Shown here: positions 57,900 through 64,000 of the stretch, piece by piece
Position numbering within the stretch: the stretch's first letter is position 1
Layout: every line of letters begins with the position of its first letter
Source of the DNA: Rhizobium metallidurans
Lineage (GTDB): Bacteria; Pseudomonadota; Alphaproteobacteria; Rhizobiales; Rhizobiaceae
Length of the DNA: 64,000 bases
Assembly: GCF_014196505.1 (NCBI RefSeq)
Contig: NZ_JACIDW010000004.1
Location: forward strand, 186,001 to 250,000
Direction: 5' to 3'
Position numbers and translations under genes: made by a program
Notes under the pieces: generated by a model
Told to the model about the DNA's origin: nothing
The model's input: only the letters and a program-made list of their open reading frames with translations
Database searches by the model: none

Positions 57900-57904
57900 T
57901 TCCC

Positions 57905-59308
57905 ATGGACATGCGTCCAGATCCGTTCGTTCCGCCAGCGCCCGTTCCGCGCACCGTGCCGCCGAGCCGGCTTGAGATCATCCGCACCATCCTGCGCAAT
58001 CCGCTGGAGCTTTGGGGCGAGCCCTCCTACACGCTCCCCTTCATCAAGACGAAGTTCTTCCGCGAACGCACGATCATCGTCAACGATCCCGGCCTGATCA
58101 AGCATGTGCTGGTCGACAACGCCGCCAATTACCGCATGTCGGATATCCGCCAGCTGATCCTGCGCCCAATCCTGCGCGATGGCTTGCTGACGGCCGAAGG
58201 CGAGGTCTGGAAGCGTTCGCGCAAGGCGGTCGCGCCGGTCTTCACGCCGCGCCACGCCAATGGCTTCGCCGGCCAGATGCTTCGGCAGTCGGAAGACTAT
58301 ATCCGCAAGTATGAGGTGGCGGGCAGCGCGGGAAAGACCTTCGAGATCGCCAGCGACATGGCCGAACTCACCTTCGCCATCCTCGCCGACACGCTGTTTT
58401 CCGGCGAGATCGTTACCTCGTCCGACAGTTTCGCCGACGATGTCAACGCGCTCCTGCATCGCATGGGCCGCGTCGATCCGCTGGATCTGCTGCGCGCGCC
58501 CTCCTGGGTGCCGCGCGTCACCCGTATCGGCGGCCAGAAGGTGCTCGAGAAATTCCGCACCATCGTTCGCGAAACCATGGATGCCCGCCTCCTGCGCATG
58601 GAAGAGGATCGCGACGCGACGCCCGAGGATTTCCTGACGCTCTTGCTCGACCAGGCGAAGTCCGGCGGGCTCACCAATGCCGAGATCGAGGACAACATCC
58701 TGACGTTCATCGGCGCCGGCCATGAAACCACGGCCCGCGCGCTCGCCTGGACGCTCTATTGCGTCGCCAACACGCCGCATATCCGCGATGCGATGGAAGA
58801 GGAGATCGACCGCGTGCTGGCAACAGGCGCCGAACCGGTGAAGTGGCTCGATCTCATGCCCTATACCCGCGCCGCCTTCGAGGAGGCCCTGCGCCTCTAT
58901 CCGCCGGCTCCCTCGATCAACCGCGCCGCGATATCGGACGACCGCTGGACGAATGAAAAGGGCGAGACCGTCGAGATCGAGGCCGGCGTCACCGTGCTGA
59001 TCATGCCCTGGACGCTGCATCGCCACGAACTCTATTGGGACAAGCCGCGCGCCTACATGCCCGAGCGATTCCTGCCCGAGAACCGCGCCAAGATCAGCCG
59101 CTTCCAGTTTCTTCCGTTCGGCGCCGGCCCGCGCGTCTGCATCGGCGCCACCTTCGCGCTGCAGGAGGCGGTCATCGCGCTCGCTGTCATGATGCATCGC
59201 TTCCGCTTCGACATGACGGATGAAACCAATCCCTGGCCGGTTCAGAAACTGACCACCCAGCCGCAGAACGGCCTTCCCATGCGCGTCACGCCGAGAGCCC
59301 ATGCCTGA
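57905..59308 (+). CDS. Cytochrome P450
   Basis: This is a haem-thiolate monooxygenase of 467 residues, substrate unknown. The I-helix oxygen-binding motif GAGHETTAR, the K-helix EALR, the PERF segment and the haem loop FLPFGAGPRVCIG with the ligand Cys are intact. There is no signal peptide or N-terminal anchor, so it is soluble. Its eukaryote-like length and GAGHETT resemble CYP102/CYP4-type heads rather than P450cam-type. The redox partner is not encoded nearby. Confidence 0.93.
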   Translation: MDMRPDPFVPPAPVPRTVPPSRLEIIRTILRNPLELWGEPSYTLPFIKTKFFRERTIIVNDPGLIKHVLVDNAANYRMSDIRQLILRPILRDGLLTAEGEVWKRSRKAVAPVFTPRHANGFAGQMLRQSEDYIRKYEVAGSAGKTFEIASDMAELTFAILADTLFSGEIVTSSDSFADDVNALLHRMGRVDPLDLLRAPSWVPRVTRIGGQKVLEKFRTIVRETMDARLLRMEEDRDATPEDFLTLLLDQAKSGGLTNAEIEDNILTFIGAGHETTARALAWTLYCVANTPHIRDAMEEEIDRVLATGAEPVKWLDLMPYTRAAFEEALRLYPPAPSINRAAISDDRWTNEKGETVEIEAGVTVLIMPWTLHRHELYWDKPRAYMPERFLPENRAKISRFQFLPFGAGPRVCIGATFALQEAVIALAVMMHRFRFDMTDETNPWPVQKLTTQPQNGLPMRVTPRAHA

Positions 59309-59406
59309 AAAGGCATAAATCTTTCAAACTATTGCCTGATTGACTATGAATGAAAGCCGGTGAAAGTGGCAGCATGCGAAAAAAGCGCCGCCCGAGGAGA
59401 TAGTCT

Positions 59407-61578
59407 ATGAGCCGCATTGAAAAACACGGTCTTGCGATCGAAGCCGTCCTTCATGATTTCCTGGTCAGGGAGGCGCTTCCCGGTCTCGGGCTCGATGCGG
59501 ACAGGTTCTTTGCCGACTTCTCGGCCATCGTCCACGATCTGGCGCCCAGGAATCGCGAGCTGCTCGCCAGGCGCGACGCCCTGCAGCAGCGCCTCGACGA
59601 TTGGTATCGCCAGCACGGCGCCCCCACCGATATGGACGCCTATCAGGCATTCCTGCGCGAGATCGGCTATCTCCTGCCCGAGGGGTCGGATTTTCAGGTC
59701 GGCACGACGAATGTCGATCCGGAGATCGCCTCTATCGCCGGCCCGCAGCTGGTCGTTCCGGTCATGAACGCCCGCTACGCGCTGAATGCCGCCAATGCCC
59801 GCTGGGGCTCGCTCTACGACGCGCTCTACGGGACCGACGCCATTTCCGAGGCTGACGGCGCTGATAAGGGCAAGGGCTACAACCCCAAGCGCGGCGAAAA
59901 GGTCATCGCCTGGGTCCGCACCTTCCTCGACAATGCCGTCCCGCTCGTCGATTGGAGCTGGAAGGACGTCGCCGGCCTCGTCATCAAGGATGGCGCGCTC
60001 GCCATATCTTCAACTGACGGCGAGCATATCGCGCTGAAGGATGCCTCGCATTTCGCCGGCTACCGGGGCGATCCCGCGGCACCCACCAACATCCTCCTGA
60101 AGAACAACGGCATCCATATCGATATCGTCATCGATGCCTCCACCGATATCGGCAAGGGAGACGCTGCCCACATCTCCGATGTCTGGCTCGAATCCGCCAT
60201 TACCACGATCATGGACTGCGAGGATTCCATCGCCGCCGTCGACGCCGAGGACAAGACCGAGGTCTATCGCAACTGGCTCGGCCTGATGAAAGGCGATCTG
60301 CAGGAAGAAGTCGTGAAGGGTGGCAAGAGCTTCATCCGCAAGCTCAATCCCGATCTCGATTATACCGGCCCGGATGGCACCGACTTCGAGGTCCACCGCC
60401 GCTCGCTGATGCTGATCCGCAACGTCGGCCACCTGATGACGAATCCGGCTATCCTTGATCGTGATGGCAACGAGGTGCCGGAGGGCATCATGGACGCCAT
60501 GATCACAGCCGCCATCGCGCTCTACGATATCGGCCCGAACGGCCGCCGCAAGAATTCGCGCACCGGCTCGATGTATGTCGTCAAGCCGAAGATGCACGGC
60601 CCCGAGGAAGTCGCCTTCGCCGTCGAGATTTTCGGCCGCGTCGAGGATGCGCTCGGCATGGCGAAAAACACCATGAAGATGGGCATCATGGACGAGGAGC
60701 GTCGCACCACCGTCAACCTCAAGGAATGCATTCGCGCCGCCCGCGAGCGCGTCGTCTTCATCAACACCGGCTTCCTCGATCGCACCGGCGACGAGATGCA
60801 CACCTCGATGGAAGCCGGCCCGATGATCCGCAAGGGCGACATGAAGCAGGCCGCATGGATCTCGGCCTACGAGAACTGGAACGTCGATGTCGGTCTCGAA
60901 TGCGGCCTTTCCGGTCATGCGCAGATCGGCAAGGGCATGTGGGCCATGCCGGATCTGATGGCGGCCATGCTGGAGCAGAAGATCGCGCATCCGAAAGCCG
61001 GCGCCAACACCGCCTGGGTGCCGTCGCCCACGGCCGCCACGCTGCACGCCACGCATTATCACCGCGTCAACGTCGCCAATGTCCAGCGCGGCCTGAAGGA
61101 TCGCCCGCGCGCCAAGCTCGGCGATATCCTCTCCGTGCCCGTTGCCGTCCGTCCGAACTGGACGCCGGAGGAAATCCAGCGCGAACTCGACAACAACGCT
61201 CAGGGGATCCTCGGTTACGTCGTGCGCTGGGTCGATCAGGGCGTCGGCTGCTCCAAGGTCCCCGACATCAACAATATCGGCCTGATGGAGGATCGCGCGA
61301 CGCTGCGCATCTCCGCGCAGCATATGGCCAACTGGCTGTTGCACAAGGTGGTTACGGAAGCGCAGATCGTCGAGACGATGAAGCGCATGGCCGCCGTCGT
61401 CGATGGCCAGAACGGCGGGGATCCGGCCTATCATCCGATGGCCGCCGATTTCGATCGCTCGATCGCCTTCCAGGCCGCCCTCGAACTGGTGTTGAAGGGC
61501 AGGGCGCAGCCGAACGGCTATACGGAGCCGGTCCTGCACCGCCGCCGACTGGAATTGAAGGCCGCGCAAGCGGCCTGA
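59407..61578 (+). CDS. glcB: Malate synthase G
   Basis: It condenses glyoxylate and acetyl-CoA to malate, in the glyoxylate/glycolate route. The length of 723 residues equals E. coli GlcB. Characteristic segments are [24 protein letters not shown] (metal Glu/Asp region), [32 protein letters not shown], and [22 protein letters not shown]. The start ATG 59407 has GAGGAG about 8 nt upstream. It is followed by a strong terminator shared with the convergent L,D-transpeptidase. Confidence 0.97.
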   Translation: MSRIEKHGLAIEAVLHDFLVREALPGLGLDADRFFADFSAIVHDLAPRNRELLARRDALQQRLDDWYRQHGAPTDMDAYQAFLREIGYLLPEGSDFQVGTTNVDPEIASIAGPQLVVPVMNARYALNAANARWGSLYDALYGTDAISEADGADKGKGYNPKRGEKVIAWVRTFLDNAVPLVDWSWKDVAGLVIKDGALAISSTDGEHIALKDASHFAGYRGDPAAPTNILLKNNGIHIDIVIDASTDIGKGDAAHISDVWLESAITTIMDCEDSIAAVDAEDKTEVYRNWLGLMKGDLQEEVVKGGKSFIRKLNPDLDYTGPDGTDFEVHRRSLMLIRNVGHLMTNPAILDRDGNEVPEGIMDAMITAAIALYDIGPNGRRKNSRTGSMYVVKPKMHGPEEVAFAVEIFGRVEDALGMAKNTMKMGIMDEERRTTVNLKECIRAARERVVFINTGFLDRTGDEMHTSMEAGPMIRKGDMKQAAWISAYENWNVDVGLECGLSGHAQIGKGMWAMPDLMAAMLEQKIAHPKAGANTAWVPSPTAATLHATHYHRVNVANVQRGLKDRPRAKLGDILSVPVAVRPNWTPEEIQRELDNNAQGILGYVVRWVDQGVGCSKVPDINNIGLMEDRATLRISAQHMANWLLHKVVTEAQIVETMKRMAAVVDGQNGGDPAYHPMAADFDRSIAFQAALELVLKGRAQPNGYTEPVLHRRRLELKAAQAA

Positions 61579-61598
61579 TACCAGCTTGAAGATACGAA

Positions 61599-61637
61599 AA
61601 GGCCGCCGGAACATTCGCTCCGGCGGCCTTCTTTATA
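61599..61637. terminator. Bidirectional terminator between glcB and the L,D-transpeptidase gene
   Basis: AAGGCCGCCGGA (61599-61610) and TCCGGCGGCCTT (61619-61630) form a perfect 12-bp stem with an 8-nt loop, followed by CTTTAT on the plus strand and preceded by AAAA, so it can serve both converging genes. Confidence 0.9.
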
Positions 61638-61655
61638 CCGAATTTCGGGTCCAGC

Positions 61656-62345
61656 CTACTGGACGACGATGACCTTGGAGGTCGTCTTGCCCGGACGGAC
61701 GCGATTGTAGAGGTCGATGACGTCCTGGTTGATGAGGCGGATGCAGCCCGACGAAGCGGCGGTGCCGATCGATTGCCATTCCGGCGTGCCGTGCAGACGG
61801 AAAAGCGTATCCTTGCCCTCGTTATTGAAGAGGTACATGGCGCGCGCGCCGAGCGGATTGGTCAGGCCGGGGCCCATGCCGCCCTCGACATATTTGGCGA
61901 TCTCGGGACGGCGAACGGCCATTTCCTTCGGGGGATGCCAGTTCGGCCATTCCTGCTTCCAGGCGACGTATGCGGTGCCGGCCCATGCGAAACCTTCCTT
62001 GCCGACGCCGATGCCGTAGCGCATCGCCTTGCCGCCCGGCAGGATGTAGTAAAGGAAGCGTTCGCGGGTGTTGACGATGATGGTGCCCGGACGTTCCGTG
62101 CTTTCGTAGGAGACGATCTGGCGGCGGAACTGCGGCTTGACCTGCTGGATCGGGATCGCGGGCAGCGAGTATCCGGCATCCGTGGTGACGCCGTAGACGT
62201 CGTCGAAGATCTGCGCGGTCTGGACGGTCGGACCCGACGCGGCTGCCTTGTTTTCGACGGAGGCGCTGTCGGAAGTCGTGGAGCAACCGGCCAGAGCGAG
62301 CGTCGCCATCAGGCCGAATACAGGAAGTGCATTGCGGATGCGCAT
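61656..62345 (-). CDS. L,D-transpeptidase lipoprotein (YkuD domain)
   Basis: This is a peptidoglycan cross-linking or protein-anchoring enzyme with a catalytic Cys. The 229 residues have a lipobox LAGC (Cys21 as lipidated residue) and a YkuD domain ending in HGTPEWQSIGTAASSGCIRL, with the His and the catalytic Cys of SSGC. Rhizobiales grow at the pole and rely on L,D-cross-links, so several paralogues are expected. It is divergent from mmcB. Confidence 0.93.
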   Translation of the reverse strand: MRIRNALPVFGLMATLALAGCSTTSDSASVENKAAASGPTVQTAQIFDDVYGVTTDAGYSLPAIPIQQVKPQFRRQIVSYESTERPGTIIVNTRERFLYYILPGGKAMRYGIGVGKEGFAWAGTAYVAWKQEWPNWHPPKEMAVRRPEIAKYVEGGMGPGLTNPLGARAMYLFNNEGKDTLFRLHGTPEWQSIGTAASSGCIRLINQDVIDLYNRVRPGKTTSKVIVVQ

Positions 62346-62527
62346 GGATGTCTCTTAAGAATGGGGCAAAGGGGGGATCGTTCTTTCGAACCATCTTAGA
62401 TTATGGTTTATTTTCGATTAACTTCGCCTTGGCAAGCTGTTGCAGTGCGGCGGAGCAATTACGCAACGGCAAACTAGAACCGCATGGTTTTTTTGCAACA
62501 ACGCCGGCGCCGGCCCCGAGCTTATCC

Positions 62528-63022
62528 ATGACGATTTTGAGTGTTTACAATAACAATCCGTTAATCGATGGCCGACAGTCGGACAGAGCCATGCTCGTGC
62601 GTCGCGGAACTCAAATTCTACTTCACGAGATGCGCCATGCAGTCCTGCCGGAACTTCCGCTCGCCAGCGGCCGGCGCGCCGATCTCATCACCATCTCGGA
62701 AAAGGGCGAGATCTGGATCATCGAGATCAAGACCTCGATCGAGGATTTCAGGGTGGACCGCAAGTGGCCGGAATACCGCCTGCATTGCGACCGGCTGTTC
62801 TTCGCGACACACAAGGATGTGCCGCTCGATATCTTCCCCGAGGACTGCGGACTGTTTCTGTCGGATGGTTACGGCGCCCACATGATCCGCGAGGCGCCCG
62901 AGCATCGGCTGGCACCCGCCACGCGCAAATCCGTCACGCTGAATTTCTCCCGTGCGGCCGCACAGCGCCTGCTGCTGGCCGAGTGGGCCACCGGCAAGCC
63001 GCTTGGCGTCGACGACGTCTGA
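62528..63022 (+). CDS. mmcB: MmcB family DNA repair protein (PD-(D/E)XK-like)
   Basis: This is a putative nuclease of the alphaproteobacterial MmcB family, linked to DNA damage tolerance in Caulobacter. From ATG 62528 (MTILSVYNNN) it has 164 residues. The PD-(D/E)XK-like core is Asp52 in GRRADLITI, then Glu66-x-Lys68 in IWIIEIKTS. A longer frame to 62327 is spurious because it runs through the ldt start region. It converges on actR with a 21-bp gap. Confidence 0.87.
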   Translation: MTILSVYNNNPLIDGRQSDRAMLVRRGTQILLHEMRHAVLPELPLASGRRADLITISEKGEIWIIEIKTSIEDFRVDRKWPEYRLHCDRLFFATHKDVPLDIFPEDCGLFLSDGYGAHMIREAPEHRLAPATRKSVTLNFSRAAAQRLLLAEWATGKPLGVDDV

Positions 63023-63043
63023 CCCAGGCTTTTTCGTGGTCTC

Positions 63044-63619
63044 TTACTTCGGCGCCCGCTTGGCGAGAATGCGCTGCAATGTACGGCGGTGCATGTTGAG
63101 CCTGCGCGCCGTCTCCGACACGTTGCGTTCGCAGATTTCATAGACGCGCTGAATATGTTCCCAGCGAACCCGGTCGGCCGACATCGGGTTCTCCGGCAGC
63201 TCGGCCTTCTCGCCGCTGCGCTGCGTCAGCGCCGCGTAGACATCGTCGGCGTCGGCGGGCTTGGCCAGATAGTCGACGGCGCCGAGCTTCACCGCGGTCA
63301 CCGCCGTTGCGATATTGCCGTAGCCAGTCAGGACGACGATGCGGGTATCGTCGCGCTTCTGGCGGATCGCCTCGATCACATCGAGCCCGTTGCCATCGCC
63401 GAGCCTGAGGTCGACCACCGCGTATTTCGGCGGGCTGCTGTTCGACTTGGCAACGCCTTCCGCTACCGATTCTGCCGTTTCCACCTCAAAGCCGCGCGTC
63501 TCCATGGCGCGCGCCAGCCGTCGCAGGAACGGTCCGTCGTCATCGACGATCAGCAGGCTGGCGTCCGGGCCGATGTCGTCGTCGCTGGCGGGGGAGGGGT
63601 CGGTAATCTGCTCACTCAT
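63044..63619 (-). CDS. actR: Redox response regulator ActR (RegA/PrrA family)
   Basis: This is the response regulator of the ActS-ActR (RegBA-type) system, which controls acid tolerance and redox-linked pathways in rhizobia. The 191 residues carry the phospho-Asp70 (VVDLRLGDGNG), Thr in VVLTGYG, and Lys in LAKP. The C-terminal Fis-like helix-turn-helix reads NVSETARRLNMHRRTLQRIL, as in RegA. It starts at ATG 63619, with actS directly upstream. Confidence 0.94.
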   Translation of the reverse strand: MSEQITDPSPASDDDIGPDASLLIVDDDGPFLRRLARAMETRGFEVETAESVAEGVAKSNSSPPKYAVVDLRLGDGNGLDVIEAIRQKRDDTRIVVLTGYGNIATAVTAVKLGAVDYLAKPADADDVYAALTQRSGEKAELPENPMSADRVRWEHIQRVYEICERNVSETARRLNMHRRTLQRILAKRAPK

Positions 63620-63687
63620 TGACTCAATCCTGGCGCTGTCAGCCTGATATAGGCCGATTGCATTGCATTTTCTTTAGCCCCCTCGGC

Positions 63688-64000
63688 TCATTTTGTCGAA
63701 TGCGTATCCATCAGCACCCGCGGCCATTCGACGCGAACGCGCGCGCCGACATAATCAGGCCCGCGATTCTCGAAGGTCAGGACCGCCCCCGAGCGCTCCA
63801 GCAGCGTCTTGGCGATGAACAGCCCGAGCCCCAGTCCTCCGGCCCGATCCTCCCTCTGCCGTTTGGTCACGTAAGGCTCGCCGATCCTCAGCAGGATGTC
63901 GGGCGAGTAACCTTCGCCGTCGTCCTCCACGGTGATGCGCACGCGCGCCTGGTCGTGCTCCACCGTCACCGTCACCTCACGGCGGGCATAGTCGACGGCG
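63688..64000 (-). CDS. actS: Sensor histidine kinase ActS (RegB/PrrB family), 3' part only
   Basis: Only the last 104 or so residues are visible; the frame stays open to the right edge. The ATPase domain C-terminal part is clear: EDDGEGYSPDIL (G1-like box) and GGLGLGLFIAK (G2 box), ending in LMDTHSTK. The H-box and membrane domain lie beyond the window. Assignment to ActS rests on the neighbouring actR. Confidence 0.88.
   Translation of the reverse strand, partial: AVDYARREVTVTVEHDQARVRITVEDDGEGYSPDILLRIGEPYVTKRQREDRAGGLGLGLFIAKTLLERSGAVLTFENRGPDYVGARVRVEWPRVLMDTHSTK

Overview
The window looks like the replication-origin region of the main chromosome of a Rhizobiaceae bacterium (Agrobacterium/Rhizobium/Ensifer clade; I cannot fix the genus from sequence alone). 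Three things point there. The gene order parB-parA-rsmG-mnmG-mnmE-rho-hemJ-hemE | ppsR-maf-aroE-coaE-dnaQ is the alphaproteobacterial ori neighbourhood. Clade-typical regulators are present (ChvG/ChvI with a truncated HprK and a regulatory PTS, ActR/ActS, DivL). The DNA is GC-rich and gives long spurious antisense open frames. I see no rRNA, tRNA, insertion sequence, prophage, CRISPR array or cargo island: this is core chromosome.

Layout. 1-8751: eight genes on the minus strand (parB is cut by the window edge) for partitioning, rRNA/tRNA modification, transcription termination and haem synthesis. 8752-9153: intergenic AT-rich stretch with DnaA-box-like 9-mers, the likely oriC; genes point away from it on both sides. 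9154-19368: mostly plus-strand genes (ppsR, maf, aroE, coaE, dnaQ; timA-like/mltA/smr/XRE; gyrB), with secB and fxsA reversed. 19435-29157: a nitroreductase, an FAH-family enzyme, an intracellular PHB depolymerase, a DUF2852 protein, a YgjP-like metallopeptidase, then trpF-trpB-trpA-accD-folC. 29207-42771: minus-strand genes trxA, addA, addB, murU-like, a tsaE-amgK fusion, divL and ahcY. 42937-46825: ptsH, an EIIA-Man protein, short hprK, chvG, chvI. 47162-49950: pckA, arfB, alkB. 49947-54598: a minus-strand histidine operon (hisB, DUF2628, hisH, hisA, hisF, hisE) ending in coaA. 54775-61578: hslV, hslU, a DUF1402 protein, a cytochrome P450, malate synthase G. 61656-64000: an L,D-transpeptidase lipoprotein, mmcB, actR and the 3' part of actS.

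How it fits together. ParA/ParB and five parS-like palindromes (at 2.2, 4.2, 4.25, 10.6 and 48.8 kb) segregate the origin. One parS lies inside the rsmG coding sequence, one on the mnmE stop, one on the maf/aroE junction, and one runs into the pckA terminator. DivL carries Tyr in place of the phospho-accepting His and would feed the CckA/CtrA cell-cycle circuit. ChvG-ChvI is coupled to a sugar-transport-independent PTS (HprK, EIIA, HPr), next to the gluconeogenic gene pckA, which has a large inverted repeat in its promoter.

I do not see a convincing undescribed multi-gene system. The items most worth a second look are the parS placements, the DivL tyrosine, AccD without its zinc ribbon, the TsaE-AmgK fusion, and the palindromes upstream of ahcY and pckA.
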